Part shown: piece by piece, positions 1 through 5,267 of the stretch | How positions within the stretch are numbered: position 1 is the stretch's first letter | Layout of the letters: every line of letters begins with the position of its first letter | Source: Parcubacteria group bacterium CG1_02_39_15 | Lineage (GTDB): Bacteria > Patescibacteriota > Minisyncoccia > Minisyncoccales > Paceibacteraceae | DNA length: 19,772 nt | Reading direction: 5' to 3' | Assembly (NCBI GenBank): GCA_001872265.1 | Contig: MNWE01000018.1 | Coordinates: 1 to 19,772, forward strand | Made by a program: the position numbers and the translations under genes | Notes under the pieces: model-generated | The model's input: only the letters and a program-made list of their open reading frames with translations | Database searches by the model: none | What the model was told of the DNA's origin: nothing

Positions 1-88
1 CGTCAGAATTATGGGAGAAGTTAAAAAATATCAAGGCAAACCAGAAATCATTTTAGAGACACCCAATCAAATTGAAGTTGGGAAATAA
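1..88 (+). CDS. C-terminal fragment of an OB-fold nucleic-acid-binding protein (5' partial)
   Basis: An open frame enters from the left edge (first full codon at 2) and ends in TAA at 86-88, leaving 28 residues. The tail reads GEVKKYQGKPEIILETP followed by NQIEVGK. This 'G-x-V-x-x-Y-x-G-x-P-x-I' pattern is typical of the last strands of OB-fold domains found at the end of thermonuclease-like, helix-hairpin-helix or exonuclease VII-like proteins. That assignment is an inference from a short pattern, and the rest of the gene lies outside the window. The next gene starts 19 nt downstream. Confidence 0.5.
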   Translation, partial: VRIMGEVKKYQGKPEIILETPNQIEVGK

Positions 89-107
89 TCAAAATTTAGC
101 TTGAATT

Positions 108-1004
108 ATGCAAATTTTTAGCGAGAAAAACAAAAAACTCATACCTGTTAAAGAAATTTCATTTGGCCTTGAGAAAAATGTACAGAAATTAACCGAAGCT
201 AACCTTGAAACAATTTTTGGTTTAGAATTTGTAGCTACCGAATTTAATTTAGAAAACTTTTGGTTAGATACTTTAGCCTTTAATCCAGAGATTAAAGCTT
301 TTGTAATTATTGAATATAAAAAGAAACAAAATATTACCGTGATGGATCAAGGGCAGACCTATCTTAATTTGCTATTAGATCATAAAGCCGAAGTGCTTTT
401 AGAATACAACGAACGGAAGAACAAGAATCTTAAAAGAAAGGATGTTGATTGGGAACAAACAAGAGTGATATTCGTTGCTCCCGAGTTTACAATCTATCAG
501 AAGCGCGCCTTACATCCAAAGTTTCCTTTTCAGCTTTGGGAAGTTAAAAAATATGAAAAAAATAATTTTATAAGCTATAATCAAATTCAGCCTCTTATTT
601 TAGAGCGAACGGGACAAAGGGGCCCATCATTATCTGGCCGAGCCTTAAAAGAGATTAAAGTTTATACAGAAGAAGATATTTACAAACAGTGTTCACCTTT
701 GCAAAAGATAATTATAAAAGAAGCTATGGAGTTTACGGAAGATTTAAGCGGCGATTTTCAGAAGATAGTTGGTAAAAATTCTGTAAGTTATAAATGTGGA
801 ACAAAGAAGTCCTTTGTAAACTTTGGTCCTAGCGACGAGAAAATTAGAATTTATTTTCAAGAAGGGGACAAATTAAATGATAAAGAGGGCCTACTTGAAG
901 GACGAGGTGAACACGGTAGATATATCAAAATAAAAACGTTCGAAGAACTAGAAAAAGTTAAAAATTATATCATACAGGCATACGAGATTTCTAAAAAAGA
1001 ATAG
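108..1004 (+). CDS. NucS-like PD-(D/E)XK nuclease-fold protein with C-terminal DUF5655 domain
   Basis: 298 aa, soluble. The N-terminal half resembles the COG3586/NucS-like group: an acidic E40-F-V-x-x-E-F segment, then D54 and E69-Y-K71, which fit the D...(D/E)xK catalytic pattern of PD-(D/E)XK nucleases. Residues about 180-296 resemble DUF5655, with 'SPLQKIIIKEAMEF', a central K-rich strand and a C-terminal 'YIKIKTFEELEKVKNYI' helix. Members are often annotated 'predicted transport protein' without experimental support; a nucleic-acid role fits the motif better. It starts at ATG 108 without a Shine-Dalgarno sequence, 8 nt after a CAAAATTTAG motif that recurs before other genes here. An 11-bp hairpin and another PD-(D/E)XK-type gene follow. 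Catalytic activity and substrate are inferred. Confidence 0.75.
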   Translation: MQIFSEKNKKLIPVKEISFGLEKNVQKLTEANLETIFGLEFVATEFNLENFWLDTLAFNPEIKAFVIIEYKKKQNITVMDQGQTYLNLLLDHKAEVLLEYNERKNKNLKRKDVDWEQTRVIFVAPEFTIYQKRALHPKFPFQLWEVKKYEKNNFISYNQIQPLILERTGQRGPSLSGRALKEIKVYTEEDIYKQCSPLQKIIIKEAMEFTEDLSGDFQKIVGKNSVSYKCGTKKSFVNFGPSDEKIRIYFQEGDKLNDKEGLLEGRGEHGRYIKIKTFEELEKVKNYIIQAYEISKKE

Positions 1005-1011
1005 TTTCCAT

Positions 1012-1044
1012 CGGGGCGCTCGCCGCAAGAGCACGAGCGCCCCG
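1012..1044. repeat. 11-bp perfect inverted repeat (hairpin) upstream of the GxxExxY gene
   Basis: CGGGGCGCTCG at 1012-1022 is perfectly complementary to CGAGCGCCCCG at 1034-1044, around an 11-nt loop. It is far more GC-rich than its surroundings. No T-run follows on the + strand, so it is not a standard intrinsic terminator for the upstream gene. It ends 10 nt before the next ATG and could be a REP-like element or affect translation of that gene. Confidence 0.8.
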
Positions 1045-1054
1045 TCCAAAAAAT

Positions 1055-1456
1055 ATGACGAAGCAAAATAAAAAGGTTATAAAACAGATTAAGAAGATTG
1101 CGGAGGATGTGTATAAAATCTTGGGGTCGGGGTATCAGGAGGTGGTTTATGATAAGGCGATGCAGGTTGGTTTGCGTTTGGCGAAAATAAGATATGAAAG
1201 CCAAAAAGTTGTGGAATTGAGGTATAAAGACCACTGCGTTGGAGAGGGGTATCCTGACTTGGTTGTAAATTTGGACGGTGAAAAGGTGGTTGTTGAGTTA
1301 AAGGCAGTGGGCAGCGAGTTAGGAGCGGCTGAAGAGCAACAATTGAAAAATTATCTTAAAATTTTAAAGATAAAACAAGGTCTTTTGATAAACTTTCAGC
1401 AGCCGGGCAAAAAAGAAGGCAAAACCCAGCTGGAAATCCGCGAAATCACAATTTAA
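1055..1456 (+). CDS. GxxExxY protein (PDDEXK_3-type nuclease fold)
   Basis: 133 aa. It carries the family signature G26-Y-Q-E29-V-V-Y32 and then D68 with E81-L-K83, the D...ExK arrangement of PD-(D/E)XK nucleases. The end, 'QLKNYLKILKIKQGLLINF', is the usual C-terminal part of the family, and the length is normal (about 120-135 aa). GxxExxY proteins are scattered across environmental bacteria, including inside rRNA intervening sequences and beside palindromes; their function is not established. This copy lies between an 11-bp hairpin upstream and a 40-bp near-palindrome downstream, with long gaps by the standards of this window, so it may be a recently arrived unit (inference). Starts at ATG 1055 with no clear Shine-Dalgarno sequence. 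Confidence 0.9.
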   Translation: MTKQNKKVIKQIKKIAEDVYKILGSGYQEVVYDKAMQVGLRLAKIRYESQKVVELRYKDHCVGEGYPDLVVNLDGEKVVVELKAVGSELGAAEEQQLKNYLKILKIKQGLLINFQQPGKKEGKTQLEIREITI

Positions 1457-1485
1457 CCCGAAAGTGAAAACTGTACTGTTTAATT

Positions 1486-1525
1486 CCACTTAATTAATTA
1501 TCCCATGGTGTAATAAATTAAGTGG
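1486..1525. repeat. 40-bp near-palindrome
   Basis: The outer arms CCACTTAATT (1486-1495) and AATTAAGTGG (1516-1525) are perfectly complementary. Symmetry continues to a central CCATGG (1503-1508), and 17 of 20 symmetric positions pair. It lies 29 nt after the GxxExxY stop codon. There is no T-run immediately after it. It could be an operator, a terminal or attachment sequence, or a mobile palindrome. Confidence 0.8.
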
Positions 1526-1554
1526 TTTGCGGGGACGGGTCGCCGGGAAGGCGG

Positions 1555-1587
1555 TTTTTTGCTTGCCCCGAGCCTGTCGAGGGGGTA
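1555..1587. repeat. 33-bp dispersed repeat, copy 1
   Basis: This segment (six Ts, then GCTTGCCCCGAGCCTGTCGA, then GGGGGTA) matches 7587-7619 at 32 of 33 positions. Both copies follow a GGCG(G/A) and a T-run, where terminators normally sit. The core resembles a GCTTGCCC-GAGC-TGTCGA-GGG sequence that I recall as common between genes in environmental bacteria; that recollection was not checked here. Confidence 0.75.
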
Positions 1588-1741
1588 AGATAAGCCAAAA
1601 GGTCATAATTATAATAAAAAATAAGAGATAAAAAAAATAGGCATAGGATGGCAAAATAAAAAACGACTTAACAGAAAATTAAAAAAGAGAGGTATTAAGC
1701 CAAAGAGAAAAAAGAAATAACCAAAATTTAGGGCAAGGCTC

Positions 1742-1768
1742 ATGAAGAAGAAAAAAATAACTTGTAAA
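1742..1768 (+). repeat. 27-nt direct repeat, left copy (flanks the NTP-pyrophosphatase pair)
   Basis: ATGAAGAAGAAAAAA followed by ATAACTTGTAAA matches 2756-2782 with two differences in 27 nt. The two copies bracket the 1830-2749 gene pair. The A-rich composition weakens the case for common origin. Confidence 0.45.
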
Positions 1769-1829
1769 ACGGGGCTAAGGAAAAACATCATCAATAAAGT
1801 TGTCCCTCTTTTGATTAAACTGCACAATT

Positions 1830-2420
1830 GTGGAAATTTTAATCGGTACCAACAATAAGGACAAATTAGGGCAATTTACAAAGATTTTTGAAAGCCTGGA
1901 CAACAGTATTAAATTATTCTCGTTGGAAGATTTTAGAATAAAAGATGATGTAGAAGAAGATAGCGGCAATCTTTTGGACAATGCTAAAAAGAAAGCTAAG
2001 TATTACGGAGAAAAGTCAAAGACGCCGACATTGGCAGATGATACCGGATTATTCATTGACGCACTGAACGGGGAGCCGGGGATACATTCCAGACGATGGC
2101 TTCTTGGTACCGAGAAAGACAGGTATAACAAAATATTGGAGAGAATGAAAAACATTCCCCAAGAAAAAAGAACCTGCAGATATAAAGGTGTCTTGGTTTT
2201 TTACGACCCGGCAGAAAAAGATTTCTGGACATATGAGCAGGACCTGGAAGGAATAATAGCCGACAGGCCAAAAGAAGGAAGTGGTTTCGGATACGATCCC
2301 ATTGTTATCATCAAGGGTTACAATAAATATTATTCGGAATTCAGCGATAAAGAGAGGTTTCAAATCAGCCATCGAGGGCTGGGAGTCAAAAAACTATTAG
2401 AATATTTGGGAAGAAAATGA
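1830..2420 (+). CDS. rdgB: RdgB/HAM1-family non-canonical purine NTP pyrophosphatase
   Basis: 196 aa, the usual length. Family enzymes hydrolyse dITP/ITP and XTP to monophosphate plus PPi, keeping deaminated purines out of nucleic acids. Visible motifs are the N-terminal T7-x-N9-x-x-K12 nucleotide-binding loop, E42/E43 with 'GNLLDNA', the metal-binding A-D70-D71-T-G, the G-S-G-F-G-Y-D-P loop at 150-157, and S180-H181-R182-G. The first codon is GTG at 1830, which places the ILIGTNNK strand at the very N-terminus as the family requires; no ATG fits as well. It overlaps the next gene by 4 nt (ATGA), indicating translational coupling with another NTP-cleaning enzyme. No clear promoter or Shine-Dalgarno sequence was found. 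Confidence 0.92.
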   Translation: MEILIGTNNKDKLGQFTKIFESLDNSIKLFSLEDFRIKDDVEEDSGNLLDNAKKKAKYYGEKSKTPTLADDTGLFIDALNGEPGIHSRRWLLGTEKDRYNKILERMKNIPQEKRTCRYKGVLVFYDPAEKDFWTYEQDLEGIIADRPKEGSGFGYDPIVIIKGYNKYYSEFSDKERFQISHRGLGVKKLLEYLGRK

Positions 2421-2749
2421 AAAAAGTTGTGAAATATAATAAATTAATCAGGGATAAAATTCCGGAGATTATAAAAGCGGCTGGCTGGAAGCCGAAGGTT
2501 CGGATTTTGAGAAAAAGCGAATTTTTAAACGCGGTAAAAAGGAAAATCCGCGAAGAGGCCAAAGAATTAATTCGGGCAAATAGCGAAAAGGGGATTGTTG
2601 ATGAAGTCGTGGATATTCAAGAATTACTGGATGTTTTGGCCGCAGAAATAAAACTGACAAAGCCGGAGGTTAAAAAACTTCAAACCGCCAAAAGAAAAAA
2701 GCGCGGCGGATTCAAAAAAAGATTATTTTTGATCGAAGAACAAAAGTAA
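2417..2749 (+). CDS. MazG-like / PRA-PH-type nucleoside triphosphate pyrophosphohydrolase (COG4997-like)
   Basis: 110 aa, all-alpha. It begins 'YNKLIRDKIPEII', characteristic of the COG4997 group. It has a MazG-type metal site with E46-E47-x-x-E50 and E63-x-x-D66, and ends with the 'KRKKRGGFKKRLFL' segment common to the group. Relatives hydrolyse NTPs or dNTPs to monophosphates; the substrate here is unknown. The start codon overlaps the rdgB stop as ATGA, so the two form a coupled house-cleaning pair. A 27-nt near-copy of the sequence at 1742 follows directly at 2756. Confidence 0.85.
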   Translation: MKKVVKYNKLIRDKIPEIIKAAGWKPKVRILRKSEFLNAVKRKIREEAKELIRANSEKGIVDEVVDIQELLDVLAAEIKLTKPEVKKLQTAKRKKRGGFKKRLFLIEEQK

Positions 2750-2755
2750 AAGTCG

Positions 2756-2782
2756 ATGAAGAAGAAAAAATTAACCTGTAAA
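2756..2782 (+). repeat. 27-nt direct repeat, right copy
   Basis: Second copy of the 1742-1768 sequence. If translated from its ATG it gives MKKKKLTCKK and then stops at 2786-2788. It is in frame with the upstream gene's stop codon. It is too short to call a gene. Confidence 0.45.
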
Positions 2783-2795
2783 AAATAACCAAGGT

Positions 2796-3995
2796 ATGAG
2801 TAATACAAAGCAACAGCAGAATTTAAATTTTTACGGTCTCGGGATAGCTCCCGGGATTCTTGAAATTCTGAAAAATATTCGTTATGTGACGCCGACTCCC
2901 ATCCAGTACCAATCGATCCCCATCGCCATTCAGGGAAAGGACATAGTGGGCATCGCCCAAACGGGTACGGGTAAAACTCTGGCCTTCGGTATCCCGATGA
3001 TTCAGCGCCTGGCAAGCACTAAGGGATTGGGGTTGGTGCTTTTGCCGACCCGGGAGCTGGCGCTGCAGATCGATGCGGAACTTCGTAAAGTCGGCGATTC
3101 TCTCGGCCTGAGGACCGCAGTTTTGATCGGCGGGGTTCCCATCAGGCCCCAAATAGAGGCTGTTCGGAAAAACCCGCACATTGTTATAGCAACGCCCGGG
3201 CGGCTGATCGACCATCTGCGTCAAAAAACAGTTAATCTTAAAAATGTAAATATTTTGATTCTTGATGAAGCTGACCGCATGCTGGACATGGGATTTTTGC
3301 CGCAAATAAACGAAATTTTAAGATCGGTTCCAAAAGAGCGCCAAACAATGCTTTTTTCAGCTACGATCTCTTCGGAAATCATGAGAATTGCCTCGGCAAA
3401 TATGAAGTTTCCGATCCGCGTCGAAATAGCTCCTACCGGCACGACGGTGGACAGCGTTTCTCAGGATATTTTTATCGTCGCCAGAGAAGCAAAAGTGCGT
3501 TTGCTGGAAAAGGTTTTGGCTCAGTATTCGGGACCCACGCTTATATTTACAAGAACGAAATACGGAGCCCATCGTATTGCGCGGGCAATCAGGCAAATGG
3601 GTTTTTCGGCGGCAGAAATACATTCAAACCTCACCTTTCCGCAGAGAAAAAAAGCTTTGGATGGTTTTAAAACCGGGGAATATCGCGTGCTCGTGGCAAC
3701 CGATATTATGGCGCGGGGGATTGACGTAATCGGAATAGAATTGGTTATAAATTATGATTTGCCTTCGCAAGCGGAAGACTACGTCCATAGAATAGGCAGA
3801 ACTGCTAGGGCCGGCATGAAAGGCCATGCGATTTCTTTTGTGACGCCGTCTCAACGGGGAGAAATTCGTGCAATTGAATGGTTAATCAGAAAAAAATTGA
3901 ACGTATCCACAATTCCCGAATTTCCGACCATGCAATTTGCAAAACCCCGGCTAATTTATTCCAGCAAGAAACATTGGAGAGGAAAAATGAGATAA
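2796..3995 (+). CDS. DEAD-box ATP-dependent RNA helicase (RhlE-like)
   Basis: 399 aa, a minimal two-RecA-domain helicase that unwinds RNA duplexes with ATP. All core motifs are present: Q motif (TPTPIQ to Q37), Walker A AQTGTGKT 54-61, PTRELA 84-89, TPGR 133-136, DEAD 157-160, SAT 188-190, an ARGID motif at 327-331 and HRIGRTAR 341-348. The C-terminal extension is short and basic (KKHWRGKMR), unlike the long Gly/Arg tails of some RhlE proteins. Likely roles are ribosome assembly or mRNA decay, by family analogy. The coding sequence is noticeably more GC-rich than its neighbours. It starts at ATG 2796 after AATAACCAAGGT, without a good Shine-Dalgarno sequence; the methyltransferase follows after 10 nt. 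Confidence 0.95.
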   Translation: MSNTKQQQNLNFYGLGIAPGILEILKNIRYVTPTPIQYQSIPIAIQGKDIVGIAQTGTGKTLAFGIPMIQRLASTKGLGLVLLPTRELALQIDAELRKVGDSLGLRTAVLIGGVPIRPQIEAVRKNPHIVIATPGRLIDHLRQKTVNLKNVNILILDEADRMLDMGFLPQINEILRSVPKERQTMLFSATISSEIMRIASANMKFPIRVEIAPTGTTVDSVSQDIFIVAREAKVRLLEKVLAQYSGPTLIFTRTKYGAHRIARAIRQMGFSAAEIHSNLTFPQRKKALDGFKTGEYRVLVATDIMARGIDVIGIELVINYDLPSQAEDYVHRIGRTARAGMKGHAISFVTPSQRGEIRAIEWLIRKKLNVSTIPEFPTMQFAKPRLIYSSKKHWRGKMR

Positions 3996-4005
3996 AACAT
4001 GACAG

Positions 4006-4605
4006 ATGTGGTTTTTGAATTACTCAAACGCAATAGATCCTTTATTAAAAAATCTCAGAGTTTTTATAGTAAAATTCGCCGAGGCAAAAACAGGGGATAA
4101 AATCTTAGATGTTTGTTGTGCTACTGGAGATCAGGTTTTCCATTATGCTAAAACAGGAGCCATTGCTACCGGAGTTGATTTAAATCCTAAAATGATTGAA
4201 ATTGCAGTAAAAAAACAAAAAAGCTACGGGCTAAATAATGTTTATTTCCAGGTTGCCGATGCGGCAAATTTGCCGTTTGAAGATTCAATGTTTGACATGG
4301 TTTCGATTTCTCTAGGGCTGCATGAGGTGGAAAGGGAAGTTAGGGACAAAATAATTTTTGAAATGAAAAGAGTTGTAAAAAAGGGCGGTTCCCTAATTTT
4401 TGCCGATTTTAGAGTTCCCTTACCTCAAAATTATATTTCTTATTTGATAAAAGGGGTAGAATATTTTGCGGGAAGGAGACATTATAAAAATTTTAAAGAT
4501 TATCTCCAACAAGGCGGATTGCCTGTCCTGTTAAAGAAAAATGGCTTAAAAGAAGTAAAAAAGGTTGAAAACGGTCTTTTTACAATAATAATTGATGTTA
4601 ATTAA
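4006..4605 (+). CDS. Class I SAM-dependent methyltransferase (UbiE/MenG-like fold)
   Basis: 199 aa. The Rossmann-type methyltransferase core is clear: motif I I33-L-D-V-C-C-A-T-G-D42, acidic motif II D58 in 'GVDLN', and the adenine-binding 'ADAANLPF' around D85, followed by 'SISLGLHEV' and 'RVVKKGGSLIFADF'. This resembles UbiE/MenG-type enzymes, but the substrate cannot be inferred. Motif I has Cys-Cys where most families have Gly-x-Gly. The N-terminus is short; I start it at ATG 4006, and an alternative ATG at 3999 is in another frame and gives only a short peptide. It overlaps the DUF167 gene by 11 nt. Confidence 0.85.
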   Translation: MWFLNYSNAIDPLLKNLRVFIVKFAEAKTGDKILDVCCATGDQVFHYAKTGAIATGVDLNPKMIEIAVKKQKSYGLNNVYFQVADAANLPFEDSMFDMVSISLGLHEVEREVRDKIIFEMKRVVKKGGSLIFADFRVPLPQNYISYLIKGVEYFAGRRHYKNFKDYLQQGGLPVLLKKNGLKEVKKVENGLFTIIIDVN

Positions 4606-4819
4606 GGTTAAGGTTTTCCCAAGCTCAAAAAAAGAAGGAATTGTCAAAAAATCGGAAGATAGTTTTGAAGTGAAGGTTAAAGAGAAGCCGGAGAGAGGAC
4701 TAGCTAATAAAGAAGTGATAAGAATTCTTTCATCGTATTTTAAGATTCCGGAGTCGAAAACAAGATTAGTGAAGGGGTTTAAGCAAAGAAACAAAATTTT
4801 TAAAATAATCAAAATTTAG
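4595..4819 (+). CDS. DUF167 (YggU-family) protein
   Basis: 74 aa from ATG 4595 (a TTG three nucleotides upstream is less likely). The whole protein matches the DUF167 pattern: 'VKVFPSSKKEGIVKK', the diagnostic 'VKEKPERGLANKEVIRIL' segment and the terminal 'LVKGFKQRNKIFKI' (family: G-x-x-x-R-x-K). Structures of the family are known but its function is not. The start lies inside the 3' end of the methyltransferase gene, so translation is probably coupled. The stop codon falls inside a CAAAATTTAG motif (4810-4819), 7 nt before the next start. Confidence 0.9.
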   Translation: MLIKVKVFPSSKKEGIVKKSEDSFEVKVKEKPERGLANKEVIRILSSYFKIPESKTRLVKGFKQRNKIFKIIKI

Positions 4820-4826
4820 GCCGAAA

Positions 4827-5222
4827 ATGAACTATAAAGGAGTAATTATTGAAGAAAGTTTAGAAAATAAGGAGGTTTTAAAAGAAATGGCTATTTTGAG
4901 TGCAAAAGTTGAACCGGTAACCGAAAAACACAAGACGCCGTGGCTCAAAAAATGGACATTACATACGGTAGAAGTTTCTGAAAATCAGGCGGATGAAATC
5001 GCTAAAAAGATAAGCAATTCTTTAGATTCGGAGCACGGCGGCTCTTGGTATGCCGATTTTAAAAATGATAAATTTCACTACGTTATTTTCCGAGACAAGG
5101 TATTCAAAGTGGATTTGAGCAATGCGAAATACAGGGAAGTTATGGAATACGGAATTTCATTGGGAATTCCTTGGTATCAATTGGATTTTTCGCCCGAAAT
5201 TGAAGAATGGAAGAGGAAATAA
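4827..5222 (+). CDS. Conserved hypothetical protein (131 aa)
   Basis: Soluble, 131 aa, no signal peptide or membrane segment. I do not recognise a characterised domain. The segment 'HGGSWYADFKNDKFHYVIF' (about 69-88), then 'KVFKVD' and a closing 'YGISLGIPWYQLDF', gives an impression of a family I associate with uncultured CPR bacteria; this could not be checked here. An AAGGAGG sequence at 4869-4875 lies inside the gene 11 nt before an internal ATG (4887), but the N-terminal MNYKGVIIEESLENK looks genuine, so I keep ATG 4827. It follows DUF167 by 7 nt and probably shares its transcript. Confidence 0.75.
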   Translation: MNYKGVIIEESLENKEVLKEMAILSAKVEPVTEKHKTPWLKKWTLHTVEVSENQADEIAKKISNSLDSEHGGSWYADFKNDKFHYVIFRDKVFKVDLSNAKYREVMEYGISLGIPWYQLDFSPEIEEWKRK

Positions 5223-5230
5223 AATAAAAG

Positions 5231-5239
5231 TGCTAAACT
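5231..5239 (+). promoter_or_regulatory. Extended -10 promoter candidate for the permease-UspA gene
   Basis: TGC followed by TAAACT matches the TGn-TAnnnT extended -10 form. Transcription would start near 5246 and give a leader of about 22 nt before ATG 5268. No convincing -35 box or Shine-Dalgarno sequence. Confidence 0.4.
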
Positions 5240-5267
5240 ATAGCGTAATCAAATCAAATAAAAATTT

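Larger units (their letters stand above)
1457..1829. other. 373-bp gene-free region: palindrome, dispersed repeat, then A-rich degenerate DNA
   Basis: In order it holds a 40-bp near-palindrome (1486-1525), a weak terminator-like stretch ending in a six-T run (about 1540-1560), one copy of a 33-bp dispersed repeat (1555-1587), and about 240 bp of strongly A-rich DNA. The A-rich part contains a 31-codon open frame without a start codon (1625-1720, very Lys/Arg-rich, ending GIKPKRKKK) and a short ATG frame from 1742 beginning MKKKKITCK. These may be decayed gene pieces. I see no RNA gene. Confidence 0.6.

Noticed and set aside
1609..1827. Minus-strand frame encoding a Phe/Leu-rich hydrophobic peptide
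   Set aside because: It is the complement of an A-rich region, so Phe and Leu codons arise from composition alone; no start signal.
3999..4104. ATG 3999 frame as an alternative gene start before the methyltransferase
   Set aside because: It encodes a short basic peptide in another frame overlapping the methyltransferase, with no support.
4869..4889. AAGGAGG followed by ATG 4887 as an alternative start of the 131-aa gene
   Set aside because: Spacing is long (11 nt), the sequence encodes Lys-Glu residues in frame, and the upstream N-terminus looks like part of the protein.
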